Assembly: GCF_920984735.1 (NCBI RefSeq)
Contig: NZ_CAKLBU010000021.1
Coordinates: 22,114 to 86,113 of the forward strand
Direction: 5' to 3'
DNA length: 64,000 nt
From: Pedobacter sp. Leaf250
GTDB taxonomy: Bacteria > Bacteroidota > Bacteroidia > Sphingobacteriales > Sphingobacteriaceae
The notes beneath the pieces were generated by a model. The model did not search any database and was not told the DNA's origin. It saw only the letters and a list, made by a program, of their open reading frames with translations. The translations under genes and the position numbers were made by a program. How positions within the stretch are numbered: the stretch's first letter is position 1; the number at the start of each line of letters is the position of its first letter. Of the stretch, positions 50,764-59,517 are shown piece by piece.

Positions 50764-51480
50764 TTACTTCAAATCGAACAAATTATCTACACCTAATAAT
50801 TTCCTAGATGTAAAACCTTCGCCAAATGTAGCACCAATACTTTTGCCAAACTCTCTAGAACGGCCAGTGATTGTTTCAAAAAATTCGGGTGAGGAAATAT
50901 AAGTTTGCAAACCATCAACTTCGGGATTATAAAATTGCGTTCTGAATGCTTTGATCGATTCAATTTTTTTATCCATGTGATCAGAAATATCGACGATGAT
51001 ATCAGGCTTCATATATCGATCCTGAATATATTGCAACAACAATCTTGGTCGGTGGGCTATTTGTTTTTCTCCATCTAATTCAGTTTCGATTTTGGGTAAC
51101 CCAGATAAAAATACCGAATCATAAACCAAATCTCCAGCTCTTCCATGATCTGGATGACGATCTTCTAAAGCATTACTTAAAATTATTTCAGGTTGATATT
51201 TTCTTATTGCTTTAATTACTTCAATACGATGAGCTTCATCATTCTGAAAAAACCCATCACGCATGCGTAAGTTTTCACGGGCATGCAAGCCTAATATTCT
51301 TGCAGAGTCTGCTGCCTCTTCATCACGAGTTTCTGCTGTGCCACGAGTTCCCAATTCGCCACGTGTTAATTCTACAATGCCAACTTTTTTCCCTAAAGCA
51401 ATATGCTTTAAAATAGTTCCAGAGCAGCAAAGTTCTGCATCATCCGGGTGAACGGCTATAACTAAAATATCTAATTTCAT
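50764..51480 (-). CDS. bshB1: Bacillithiol biosynthesis deacetylase BshB1
   Basis: This zinc hydrolase removes the acetyl group from GlcNAc-malate in bacillithiol synthesis. The 238-residue LmbE-like protein has the metal motif AVHPDDAELCCSG at residues 9-21, TRGELGTRGTAETRDEEAADSA and the downstream His in LEDRHPDHGRAGDL. The stretch KPDIIVDISDHMDKKIESIKAFRTQFYNPEVDG is typical of BshB1. Its ATG shares one base with the TAA of the upstream peroxidase gene (TAATG), so the two are translationally coupled. bshA and bshC are not in the window. Confidence 0.93.
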   Translation of the reverse strand: MKLDILVIAVHPDDAELCCSGTILKHIALGKKVGIVELTRGELGTRGTAETRDEEAADSARILGLHARENLRMRDGFFQNDEAHRIEVIKAIRKYQPEIILSNALEDRHPDHGRAGDLVYDSVFLSGLPKIETELDGEKQIAHRPRLLLQYIQDRYMKPDIIVDISDHMDKKIESIKAFRTQFYNPEVDGLQTYISSPEFFETITGRSREFGKSIGATFGEGFTSRKLLGVDNLFDLK

Positions 51481-51998
51481 TATTTATTATTGGAATTTTC
51501 ATTCAGCAATTGCTGAATTTTCTTTCTAATTTTCGAGCTTAAAGGTTTAGTAAACGGAAAATAGAAATCAACTAATTCTCCTTTTTTATTGATGAGATAT
51601 TTATGAAAATTCCATCGTGGTTTTGAACTAAGCTTTGAGTTTTGTTTCTTATCACTTAAGAACTGATATAATGGATGGGCATGGTTACCGCGAACCATTA
51701 TCTTATCAAAAACCGGAAATTTTACACCATGATTTATCTCGCAAAATGATGAAATATCAGATCCAGTTAAAGGTTCCTGCTTTCCAAAATCATTGGTTGG
51801 AAAACCTAAAATTTCAAAATCAGGATGGTTGATTTCATCTTTTAACTGCTGTAGTTCTTTAAGTTGAGGCGTGAAGCCACATTCGGATGCTGTATTGACA
51901 ACTAAAACTACTTTATTTCGATAAGCTGATAATGGTTGATCTTCTCCATTTATCTTTTTTACTTTGAAAGAATAAATATTCGGAATGCTTTTCTGCAT
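51480..51998 (-). CDS. Glutathione peroxidase family thiol peroxidase
   Basis: The 172-residue protein has the GPx signature: YSFKVKKINGEDQPLSAYRNKVVLVVNTASECGFTPQLKEL with peroxidatic Cys40. It continues with ILGFPTNDFGKQEPLTGSDISSFC (Gln of the catalytic tetrad) and PRWNFHKYLINKKGELV (Trp/Asn). As glutathione synthesis is doubtful here, thioredoxin or bacillithiol is the likelier electron donor, supported by its coupling to bshB1. The gene starts 5 bases after the DUF4294 stop. Confidence 0.92.
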   Translation of the reverse strand: MQKSIPNIYSFKVKKINGEDQPLSAYRNKVVLVVNTASECGFTPQLKELQQLKDEINHPDFEILGFPTNDFGKQEPLTGSDISSFCEINHGVKFPVFDKIMVRGNHAHPLYQFLSDKKQNSKLSSKPRWNFHKYLINKKGELVDFYFPFTKPLSSKIRKKIQQLLNENSNNK

Positions 51999-52003
51999 TA
52001 TTC

Positions 52004-52618
52004 TTATTGATAAAATCCAGAAGTACGAATAATAGATTCAATATCTCTATCCTCATTAGGATTGTACGTACTTTTTAAATTATGACCAACAACACGAGCA
52101 ACAATTTGATAAGAAAAAGCAGCAAAACCACCTTTGGTTTGCTTCACGATATCGTAAGTTGTTCTTCCAACTTCCCTATCAATAAGCTTAGTCAAAATTT
52201 GTCCTTGGGTAATAGTCAATTCTTTAATTTCGCGATTAAACATGTCTTTAATTTCTTTATCACATTGTTTAACCAGTTTTTTCTGTTCTTTTTTCTCTGG
52301 TGTTCTGGCAATCTCTTCCTCAAGCTGTTCGTACCGCCTTTTGGCAAACTTTGCATAAGGCATTACCTTTAACACGTTATACCGCAAGCGGTTATAAGCA
52401 GCTTGCTCAGCTGGAGATTTCCAAATTCTGTTTGCAAAAATGCTCACATCCATCAGCTGCATCCAAGGTATCATCACACCATTATCATTTGTAGAGGCTA
52501 CGCGAATAGTATCCTGCTTACCCAATTTCGGAAAAACTGGTTGGGATGGGTCTTGCGCTTTTAGCTTAACACTAAAAATCATGACAATAAATAGAATGAT
52601 TAGCCCTTTAAATTTCAT
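52004..52618 (-). CDS. DUF4294 domain-containing secreted protein
   Basis: The 204-residue protein has a signal peptide (MKFKGLIILFIVMIFSVKLKAQ) and the DUF4294 body: IPWMQLMDVSIFANRIWKSPAEQAAYNRLRYNVLKVMPYAKFAKRRYEQLEEEI, then ELTITQGQILTKLIDREVGRTTYDIVKQTKGGFAAFSYQIVARVVGHNLKSTYNP. The second half is helical with many Arg/Lys. The function is unknown. It is the first gene of an operon with a GPx and bshB1, preceded by a TAACTTTG -7 box 16 bases before the ATG. Confidence 0.88.
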   Translation of the reverse strand: MKFKGLIILFIVMIFSVKLKAQDPSQPVFPKLGKQDTIRVASTNDNGVMIPWMQLMDVSIFANRIWKSPAEQAAYNRLRYNVLKVMPYAKFAKRRYEQLEEEIARTPEKKEQKKLVKQCDKEIKDMFNREIKELTITQGQILTKLIDREVGRTTYDIVKQTKGGFAAFSYQIVARVVGHNLKSTYNPNEDRDIESIIRTSGFYQ

Positions 52619-52633
52619 AAATTTATACTTTCA

Positions 52634-52641
52634 CAAAGTTA
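52634..52641 (-). promoter_or_regulatory. -7 element (TAACTTTG) of the DUF4294-gpx-bshB1 operon
   Basis: The minus strand reads TAACTTTG, a TAnnTTTG match, 16 bases upstream of the ATG at 52618. Confidence 0.45.
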
Positions 52642-52728
52642 GGTGTTATTTCATATATTAGTTGTTCAACAGAACTAATATAAGTTTTATTCATATATAA
52701 GACGAAAATTTTTACGCAAAAAAAACAA

Positions 52729-54936
52729 ATGAAAACAGAGTTAGTGATTGATTTAGAGGCGGAAAAGCAAGAAATTCTAAAAAGATATAGAGCATTATTA
52801 AGAGCAAGCAAATCAACTTTACAAAAAGGCGATAAAAAAGAAATCAGAAAAGCATTCGATATGGCCTTGGAAAGCCATAAAGATATGCGCCGTAAATCTG
52901 GCGAACCTTACATTTATCATCCAATTGCGGTTGCCCAAATTGCAGCAGAGGAAATTGGTTTAGGAACAACTTCTATTGTTTGCGCTTTGCTGCATGATGT
53001 AGTTGAGGATACCGACATTACACTTGAAGATATTGAGCGTGAATTTGGAAAGAAAACAGCGAAAATCATCGATGGATTAACCAAAATATCTGGTGTTTTC
53101 GATACGAACAGTTCTTTGCAAGCGGAGAATTTCCGTAAAATGCTACTTACTTTGGCCGATGATGTTCGGGTAATTTTAATCAAACTTGCCGACCGCTTGC
53201 ACAATATGCGTACGATGGATTTCATGCCTCGCCATAAGCAGCTTAAAATCGCATCAGAAACGATTTATCTATATGCACCCCTAGCCCACCGATTAGGTTT
53301 ATATGCTATAAAATCAGAATTGGAAGATCTTTCAATGAAATATCTTGATCCTGATACTTATAAATTTATTGCTAAAAAACTAAATGAGAAAAAGGCTGAG
53401 AGAGCCATGTTCATCAAAAAATTCGTGGAGCCTATTGATGAAATTGTTCATGAGCAAGGCTTAGTTGCCGATGTTTATGGCCGACCAAAATCGATTCATT
53501 CCATTTGGAATAAAATGAAAAAAAAGAATATTCCTTTTGAAGAGGTTTATGATCTTTTTGCGATTCGTATAATTTTGGATAGCGCTTACGAAAACGAAAA
53601 AGCCGATTGCTGGAAAGCATATTCTATTGTTACCGATTTATACCGTCCAAATCCTGATCGTTTGCGTGACTGGGTTTCTTCACCAAAAGGAAATGGTTAT
53701 GAAAGTTTACATACAACCGTAATGGGGCCACGCGGGCAGTGGGTTGAAGTACAAATCCGTACACAACGCATGAACGAAATTGCCGAAAAAGGTTTTGCTG
53801 CACATTGGAAATATAAGGAATCGAGCAATGATAATGGCTTAGATCAATGGATACAAAAAGTGAGAGAAATGCTCAATAATCCAGAGGCAAATGCTTTGGA
53901 TTTCTTGGATGATTTTAAAATGAATCTCTTTTCTGATGAGATTTTCATTTTCACGCCAAAAGGAGCATTAATTCAATTGCCTTTAGGTGCAACAGCTTTA
54001 GATTTTGCCTTTGAAATTCATACCGGAGTTGGTGCAACTTGTATTGGCGCAAAGGTTAACCATAAATTGGTACCTATTTCTTACAAACTTCAAAATGGAG
54101 ATCAGGTTGAGATTATCACCTCAAGCAAACAGACACCAAAAGAAGATTGGTTAAATGTTGTGGTTACGGCAAAAGCTAAATCAAAAATAAAATCATCATT
54201 AAAAGAAGAAAAACGCAAAATAGCTGATAACGGTAAGGAAATTCTAGAGCGAAAAATGAAATCGTTAAAAATTACCTACAACACCGATAACATTCAAAAG
54301 TTAAGTTACTTTTTCAAACTTCAATCTACACAAGAGCTATTTGTAAATGTGGCATTGGGAAAAATTGAACTTAAAGACATTAAGGAATATTTAAATACTG
54401 AAAAAGATGTTGAAACCCGCGGACCAGAACGACCAGAAAACCTAACGGTTGATATGGTTAAAAGTAAAATGAAAAATGCTGATGGCGACATTTTGCTGAT
54501 TGGAGAAGATATGCAGCGAATAGATTATACTCTTGCTGCATGCTGTAACCCAATTCCTGGTGATGATGTTTTTGGTTTTGTTACCGTAAGCGAAGGTATA
54601 AAAATCCATAGAACGAACTGCCCAAATGCGGCACAGTTGATGGCCAATTATGGTTATCGCGTGGTGAAAGCGAAGTGGAATAAACAACAGGAATTAACTT
54701 TCTTAACCGGGCTTCGTATTGTTGGAATTGATGATGTAGGATTGATTAATAATATCACAAGGGTAATTTCTACCGATTTTAAAGTTAATATGCGTTCGAT
54801 TACAGTTGATACCAATGAAGGAATTTTTGATGGTTCGATTATGATTTTTGTTAATGATACCGAACATCTCGAAAACTTAATTAGAAATTTATTAAAAGTT
54901 AGAGGTGTTACTGGGGTAACCAGATTTGATGCTTAA
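52729..54936 (+). CDS. relA: Bifunctional RelA/SpoT-type (p)ppGpp synthetase/hydrolase
   Basis: This is the stringent-response enzyme. The 735-residue protein has the HD hydrolase first (His64 in YIYHPIAVAQIA; His89-Asp90 in ALLHDVVEDTD). The synthetase follows at about 240-380 (YGRPKSIHSIWNKMKKKN, YDLFAIRIIL, DWVSSPKGNGYESLHTTVMGP, EVQIRTQRMNEIAEKGFAAHWKYK). Then come TGS (IFIFTPKGALIQLPLGATALDFA), a helical/zinc-finger-like region with Cys pairs (LAACCNPIPGDDVFG ... NCPN) and a C-terminal ACT domain. The hydrolase residues look intact, so it is probably the bifunctional enzyme. Confidence 0.95.
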   Translation: MKTELVIDLEAEKQEILKRYRALLRASKSTLQKGDKKEIRKAFDMALESHKDMRRKSGEPYIYHPIAVAQIAAEEIGLGTTSIVCALLHDVVEDTDITLEDIEREFGKKTAKIIDGLTKISGVFDTNSSLQAENFRKMLLTLADDVRVILIKLADRLHNMRTMDFMPRHKQLKIASETIYLYAPLAHRLGLYAIKSELEDLSMKYLDPDTYKFIAKKLNEKKAERAMFIKKFVEPIDEIVHEQGLVADVYGRPKSIHSIWNKMKKKNIPFEEVYDLFAIRIILDSAYENEKADCWKAYSIVTDLYRPNPDRLRDWVSSPKGNGYESLHTTVMGPRGQWVEVQIRTQRMNEIAEKGFAAHWKYKESSNDNGLDQWIQKVREMLNNPEANALDFLDDFKMNLFSDEIFIFTPKGALIQLPLGATALDFAFEIHTGVGATCIGAKVNHKLVPISYKLQNGDQVEIITSSKQTPKEDWLNVVVTAKAKSKIKSSLKEEKRKIADNGKEILERKMKSLKITYNTDNIQKLSYFFKLQSTQELFVNVALGKIELKDIKEYLNTEKDVETRGPERPENLTVDMVKSKMKNADGDILLIGEDMQRIDYTLAACCNPIPGDDVFGFVTVSEGIKIHRTNCPNAAQLMANYGYRVVKAKWNKQQELTFLTGLRIVGIDDVGLINNITRVISTDFKVNMRSITVDTNEGIFDGSIMIFVNDTEHLENLIRNLLKVRGVTGVTRFDA

Positions 54937-54939
54937 ATG

Positions 54940-54974
54940 GGTTATAGGTTATAGGTTATAGGTTATAGGTTATA
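54940..54974. repeat. Five tandem copies of GGTTATA after relA
   Basis: A perfect array of a 7-base unit (GGTTATA x5) begins 4 bases after the relA stop codon. The rest of the gap to fur (54975-55162) contains short repeats of AACTTGTAAC and CTTAACCTGCAAC type. Confidence 0.9.
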
Positions 54975-55162
54975 GGTTTGGAAGTCGTTTGAGTAAAGGT
55001 TTAAAACTAATTTATTTTTTTTAGATCTGATCAGTATCACACGACCAGCAACTTGTAACTCATCATCTGCAACTCTTAACCCGCAACTTGTAACCCTTAA
55101 CCTGCAACCGAGTTATTACAACATTTCAACAATCTAACAATTAAACAGTCAAACAATTTACA

Positions 55163-55170
55163 TACCTTTG
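55163..55170 (+). promoter_or_regulatory. -7 element (TACCTTTG) of fur
   Basis: TACCTTTG matches TAnnTTTG, 17 bases before the ATG at 55188. Confidence 0.55.
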
Positions 55171-55187
55171 AACGGAGTTTAAAAACT

Positions 55188-55682
55188 ATGTCAGAACAAA
55201 ATACAAATGAGCTCGTTCGCAAGATTTTTGAGGCTTATTTAGAGAACAAAAATCTACGCAAAACACCAGAGCGTTTCGCCATCTTGGAAGAAATATATTC
55301 TCGAAACGATCACTTTGATGTTGAAACCCTTTATATCCACATGAAAAACCAAAAGTATCGCGTAAGTCGTGCAACGGTTTACAATACTTTAGAATTATTG
55401 GTTTCTTGTGATTTGGTTACCAAGCACCAGTTTGGTAAAAACATGGCACAATTCGAAAAATCTTATGGTTACCGCCAACACGATCACGTGATCTGTATTG
55501 AGTGTGGTAAGGTAGTAGAATTTTGCGATCCTCGTATTCACCAAATCCAAACAATGGTGGGCGACCTTTTAAAATTCGATGTAAAACACCATTCATTAAA
55601 CCTTTATGGATTCTGTTCAGATTGCAGTATGGCCAGAAAAGTAAATGAAACAGCCGGAGCGGCAAAACTTGAAGCAAATTAA
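55188..55682 (+). CDS. fur: Fur family transcriptional regulator
   Basis: The 164-residue protein has the Fur winged helix (KTPERFAILEEIYSRNDHFDVETLYIHMKNQKYRVSRATVYNTLELLVSCDLV). The dimerisation domain carries metal sites: RQHDHVICIECGKVVEFCDP with the first CxxC, and YGFCSDCSM with the second CxxC of the structural zinc site. An iron- or peroxide-sensing role (Fur or PerR) is likely. purA follows after 38 bases on the same strand and may be co-transcribed. Confidence 0.93.
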   Translation: MSEQNTNELVRKIFEAYLENKNLRKTPERFAILEEIYSRNDHFDVETLYIHMKNQKYRVSRATVYNTLELLVSCDLVTKHQFGKNMAQFEKSYGYRQHDHVICIECGKVVEFCDPRIHQIQTMVGDLLKFDVKHHSLNLYGFCSDCSMARKVNETAGAAKLEAN

Positions 55683-55720
55683 ATCAATCCACAAAATAAA
55701 ACCAGCTTAAATTTTTAATA

Positions 55721-57001
55721 ATGACGCAAGTAGATGTACTTCTCGGCCTACAATGGGGCGATGAAGGAAAGGGAAAAATCGTTGATGTTCTAAGTCCAAA
55801 ATATGATCTTATTGCCCGTTTTCAGGGTGGCCCAAACGCCGGACATACTTTAGAGTTCGATGGCAAAAAATTCGTTTTAAATACAATCCCATCAGGAATT
55901 TTTAACGAAAAAACCATGAACCTTATTGGTAATGGAGTAGTGATCGATCCAATCATTTTAAAAAGAGAGCTTGATAATTTAAAAAAAGCTGGTCATGATC
56001 CTGTAGCAGAAGGCAAATTGGTAATTGCCCGTAAAGCGCACTTAATTTTACCAACCCACCAATTATTGGACGCGGCTAACGAAGCTCGCATGGGTAAAAA
56101 TAAAATTGGTTCTACTTTAAAAGGAATAGGCCCAACTTATATGGACAAAACTGGTCGTAACGGTTTACGCGTTGGCGATACCACTTTACCAGATTTTAAA
56201 GAGCGTTACGCCAAACTAGTAGAAAAACATACGGAAATCCTTTCTCATTACGAAGGTTTTGAATATGAATTGGCTGAGAAGGAAGCATCTTTCTTCGAAG
56301 CAATTGAATTCTTAAAGAGCATTCCTCATGTAGATAGCGAGCATTTTGTTAATGGCTATTTAAAAGAAGGCAAAGCAGTTTTAGCCGAAGGTGCGCAAGG
56401 AACTTTATTGGATGTTGACTTCGGTTCATACCCTTTCGTAACTTCTAGTAACACCACAACTGCTGGTGCTTGTACAGGTTTAGGTATTGCACCAAATAAA
56501 GTTGGTGCGGTTTATGGTATTTTCAAAGCGTATTGCACTCGTGTTGGTGGTGGCCCATTTCCAACAGAATTAGATAATGAAGTTGGTGAAAATCTTCGTG
56601 CTTTAGGGCACGAATTTGGTGCTACTACTGGTCGTGCCCGTCGTTGCGGATGGATTGATTTGCCTGCATTAAAATATGCCATCATGTTGAACGGTGTTAC
56701 CGAATTGATTATGATGAAAGCTGATGTTTTGGATACTTTCGAAACCATTTATGCTTGTACACACTATGAATACAATGGCGAAACGATCGATTACATGCCT
56801 TACGACATTATTTCTATCGAACCAAAACCGGTATTAAAAGCTATTGACGGATGGGCTACCGATGTAACTAAAATTACTTCAGTAGATGAAATTCCAGCTA
56901 AATTAAACGATTACATCGCCTTTTTGGAAAAAGAATTAGAAGTGCCAATAAAATTTTTATCTGTTGGCCCGGATAGAGCGCAAACTTTAGAGTTACGCTA
57001 A
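55721..57001 (+). CDS. purA: Adenylosuccinate synthase
   Basis: The enzyme catalyses IMP plus aspartate plus GTP to adenylosuccinate, the first committed step to AMP. The 426-residue protein opens VDVLLGLQWGDEGKGKIVDVL (catalytic Asp and P-loop). It includes the GGPNAGHTL loop (His41-type catalytic residue), GIGPTYMDKTGRNGLRVGD, GAQGTLLDVDFGSYPFVTSS, TTGRARRCGWIDL and a C-terminal LSVGPDRAQTLEL. It is complete, following fur, and ends with a terminator 56 bases after the stop. Confidence 0.97.
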   Translation: MTQVDVLLGLQWGDEGKGKIVDVLSPKYDLIARFQGGPNAGHTLEFDGKKFVLNTIPSGIFNEKTMNLIGNGVVIDPIILKRELDNLKKAGHDPVAEGKLVIARKAHLILPTHQLLDAANEARMGKNKIGSTLKGIGPTYMDKTGRNGLRVGDTTLPDFKERYAKLVEKHTEILSHYEGFEYELAEKEASFFEAIEFLKSIPHVDSEHFVNGYLKEGKAVLAEGAQGTLLDVDFGSYPFVTSSNTTTAGACTGLGIAPNKVGAVYGIFKAYCTRVGGGPFPTELDNEVGENLRALGHEFGATTGRARRCGWIDLPALKYAIMLNGVTELIMMKADVLDTFETIYACTHYEYNGETIDYMPYDIISIEPKPVLKAIDGWATDVTKITSVDEIPAKLNDYIAFLEKELEVPIKFLSVGPDRAQTLELR

Positions 57002-57056
57002 AAAACGTAATGTTGAATTCATTTCAGCATCTTAATTACTGAGACTTTAAAATATT

Positions 57057-57086
57057 AAAGCAATCCAATTTGGGTTGCTTTTTTTA
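57057..57086 (+). terminator. Rho-independent terminator of purA
   Basis: AAAGCAATCC pairs with GGGTTGCTTT (one G-T pair) around AATTT, followed by TTTTT. Confidence 0.85.
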
Positions 57087-57123
57087 TTTGGAAAGCATAG
57101 TCTGTAATACTATTAACGTTACT

Positions 57124-57209
57124 CCCGCCAATGTTTCAAGTTCCAGTTTACGTTTCATACGAAAATTAATTTTCTGCACCCGTAAGCTTTCCACTTATGT
57201 CGGGTTTAG
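57124..57209 (-). repeat. AAACCCGAC ... GGCGGGAG repeat upstream of pabB
   Basis: On the minus strand this runs from AAACCCGACATAAGTGGAAA to TTGGCGGGAGTAAC, the same bracketing sequence as at 8690-8775 and 22915-22966. Its plus-strand end (GTCGGGTTTAGC) runs straight into the pabB -7 box. Confidence 0.55.
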
Positions 57210-57210
57210 C

Positions 57211-57218
57211 TACCTTTG
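57211..57218 (+). promoter_or_regulatory. -7 element (TACCTTTG) of pabB
   Basis: TACCTTTG ends 7 bases before a TTG at 57226, the only plausible start codon before the conserved region. This implies a nearly leaderless mRNA and argues against longer upstream readings. Confidence 0.5.
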
Positions 57219-57225
57219 CCGCAGC

Positions 57226-58485
57226 TTGAAAACCACGCAAAACACAACAGAATTTAAACAAAAGGCATTACACTGGGCAAATCAGTTTGATGTTTGTTGC
57301 TTTCTGGATTCCAATCAATATAAAGATCATTATTCAGCTTACGATTTTGTTATCGCTGCTGATGTAAAAGAAGAACTGAAATGCAATAGCGGTAATGCCT
57401 TTGAAAAACTTAAAGCATTTTACGAAAAGCATCATCAATGGTTGTTTGGTTTTTTCAGTTATGACATAAAGAATGAAATTGAAAATCTTCAATCAAACAA
57501 TACTGATAATTTAAATTTCCCTGAGTTATATTTTTTTGTTCCTAAATATTTAATCGCTTGCAAAAATGGCAGACCGGAAGTTTTAATAGGTACAGATTCT
57601 ATTTTAAGTGAGATAGATAATTATTGCATTGAAGAAATATCCAACTCAATTCCATTAGAAATTGAATCAAAAATTAACAAAAATCAGTATATAGAAACAG
57701 TTGAAACTTTAAAAAACCACATCATTCGTGGAGATATTTATGAAGTTAATTTCTGCCACGAGTTTTTTGCTAAAAATGCATTGATTAATCCTGTTCAAAC
57801 ATTCGAATTGTTAAATCAGCTTTCCCCAACTCCATTTGCAGGTTACTTCAAAGTTTACAATCATTATATTTTATCGGCTACGCCTGAGCGTTTTTTAGCA
57901 AAACGTAATTCAAAATTGATCTCGCAGCCCATAAAAGGCACAGCAAAAAGAAGTAGTAATTCGGCAGAGGATGAAGAAATTAAGATTCAGTTAAAAAACG
58001 ATCTCAAAGAACAATCAGAAAATGTAATGATAGTTGATTTAGTTCGTCATGATTTGACAAAATCAGCTGTAAAAGGTTCAGTTAAAGTTGATGAGTTGTT
58101 TGGCATTTACAGTTTCCCTCAAGTGCATCAAATGATTTCGACGATCAGTTGTGAACTTAATCCTGCCATTCATTTTATTGATGCCATTAAAAATGCATTT
58201 CCAATGGGATCCATGACTGGAGCGCCTAAAATAAAGGCAATGGAGTTGATCGAACAATACGAAGAAACTAAAAGAGGTGTCTATTCAGGTTCGTTTGGCT
58301 GCATAAATCCCAACGGAGATTTTGATTTCAATGTAGTGATTAGAAGTATTCTCTATAATTCTGCAAATCAATATTTATCGTTCCAGGTTGGTGGAGCTAT
58401 AACTTATCAAAGTGATGCGGAAAAAGAATATGAGGAGTGCTTGCTCAAAGCAAGTGCGATTTTGAAAGTTTTAGGAGTTCATTAG
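57226..58485 (+). CDS. pabB: Aminodeoxychorismate synthase component I / anthranilate synthase-like
   Basis: This chorismate-using enzyme makes 4-amino-4-deoxychorismate for folate. The predicted 419-residue form starts at TTG (57226). The open frame continues back to 57070 only through the repeat and the purA terminator. The C-terminal chorismate-binding domain shows NHIIRGDIYEVNFCHEFF, TPERFLAKR, QPIKGTAKRS, ENVMIVDLVRHDLTK, FPMGSMTGAPKIKAMELIEQYEETKRGVYSGSFG and FQVGGAITYQSDAEKEYEE. No anthranilate-type feedback motif or trp genes are adjacent, favouring PabB over TrpE. The TAG stop lies inside a heptamer array. Confidence 0.88.
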   Translation: MKTTQNTTEFKQKALHWANQFDVCCFLDSNQYKDHYSAYDFVIAADVKEELKCNSGNAFEKLKAFYEKHHQWLFGFFSYDIKNEIENLQSNNTDNLNFPELYFFVPKYLIACKNGRPEVLIGTDSILSEIDNYCIEEISNSIPLEIESKINKNQYIETVETLKNHIIRGDIYEVNFCHEFFAKNALINPVQTFELLNQLSPTPFAGYFKVYNHYILSATPERFLAKRNSKLISQPIKGTAKRSSNSAEDEEIKIQLKNDLKEQSENVMIVDLVRHDLTKSAVKGSVKVDELFGIYSFPQVHQMISTISCELNPAIHFIDAIKNAFPMGSMTGAPKIKAMELIEQYEETKRGVYSGSFGCINPNGDFDFNVVIRSILYNSANQYLSFQVGGAITYQSDAEKEYEECLLKASAILKVLGVH

Positions 58486-58514
58486 TCATTAGTCATTAGT
58501 CATTAGTCATTAGT
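58480..58514. repeat. Five tandem copies of CATTAGT overlapping the pabB stop codon
   Basis: The 7-base unit CATTAGT is repeated perfectly five times. The first copy contributes the last codon and stop (CAT TAG) of pabB. Confidence 0.92.
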
Positions 58515-58579
58515 CAAAACAGCCATAAAAATGGATGGTTTCATTATAAAAAAAGTGGAAAGTTTATGCAACCTCCCAC

Positions 58580-58607
58580 TTTTAACTTTTAACTTTTAAC
58601 TTTTAAC
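58580..58607. repeat. Four tandem copies of TTTTAAC after the M48 peptidase gene
   Basis: A perfect four-copy 7-base array lies just after the M48 peptidase stop (minus strand) and 65 bases from the CATTAGT array. Confidence 0.88.
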
Positions 58608-58613
58608 CTAAAA

Positions 58614-59420
58614 CTACTTTTTATAATACTGTTGTGCTTCAGGTAAATATTTTTGGATTTGAGCAATACGAGTCGCGTCGCTAGGGTGTGTACTTAAAAA
58701 CTCTGCTGGTTTTTGTGCACCTGCCGAAGCTGAAGACATTCTATTCCAAAAGGCAGTAGCATTTTGAGGATTATAACCAGCCATTGCCATAAAAATCAAC
58801 CCTAACCTATCGGCCTCTAGTTCCTGGTTGCGACTAAATTTTAACATTGCAACTGGTGTTCCAACACCATAAAGGGTATTAAAAATACCTTGTGTTTTTG
58901 GATTTTTCGATAAGGCTACACCTGCCGCTGCACCTAAACCTTGGGCAACCATTTCGTTAGACATACGCTCTGCAGAGTGACCAGCAATAGCATGCGCTAT
59001 CTCATGTCCCATCACTGTAGCTAAACCAGCATCATCTTGGGTAACAGGCAGAATACCTGTATAAACTACAATTTTTCCACCCGGCATACACCAGGCATTT
59101 TTTTCATTATTTTGAACCACGTTAACTTCCCATTGATAATCAGCAATTAAATTACCATAGTTATTACTGTTCATATATGATTTTACCGCGGTAATTAATC
59201 TACTTCCAATGGTTTTAACTTTCAATGCCTGTGCATTTGATGCAGGTAAAACAGTCGATTTATTTTCCGTTAAAAAAGTACTATAGGCTTGAAATGCCAT
59301 CGGCAGAACCTGTTCATTACTTACTAAATCAAATCGACTACGCCCGGTTAGTGGAACAGTAGAACATGAGTTAAATAATAAAACCCCAGCAACACTTGCT
59401 GTTAAAAATAATTTTTTCAT
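58614..59420 (-). CDS. M48 family metallopeptidase, lipoprotein
   Basis: The 268-residue protein starts MKKLFLTASVAGVLLFNSC (lipobox Cys19) and has the zinc motif HEIAHAIAGHSAERMS (HExxH) with the third ligand Glu in ELEADRLGLIFMAMAGYNP. Other blocks are WCMPGGKIVVYTGILPVTQDD and STHPSDATRIAQIQKYLPEAQ. This is the BepA/Oma1-like arrangement. It is likely anchored to the periplasmic face of a membrane and involved in envelope protein quality control, but this is inferred from family. Confidence 0.92.
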   Translation of the reverse strand: MKKLFLTASVAGVLLFNSCSTVPLTGRSRFDLVSNEQVLPMAFQAYSTFLTENKSTVLPASNAQALKVKTIGSRLITAVKSYMNSNNYGNLIADYQWEVNVVQNNEKNAWCMPGGKIVVYTGILPVTQDDAGLATVMGHEIAHAIAGHSAERMSNEMVAQGLGAAAGVALSKNPKTQGIFNTLYGVGTPVAMLKFSRNQELEADRLGLIFMAMAGYNPQNATAFWNRMSSASAGAQKPAEFLSTHPSDATRIAQIQKYLPEAQQYYKK

Positions 59421-59517
59421 AACGCGATTTTAAATGATCAGTAATACTTGTTTTTGCAAGCCGAAATATTAAACAGCAAGTCAACAAATATGTTTTAGAA
59501 TGAATGTGTTTTGTTAA

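Noticed and set aside
57070..57225. N-terminal 52-residue extension of PabB
   Set aside because: It is translated from the purA terminator and an interspersed repeat, has no family similarity and lies upstream of the -7 box.
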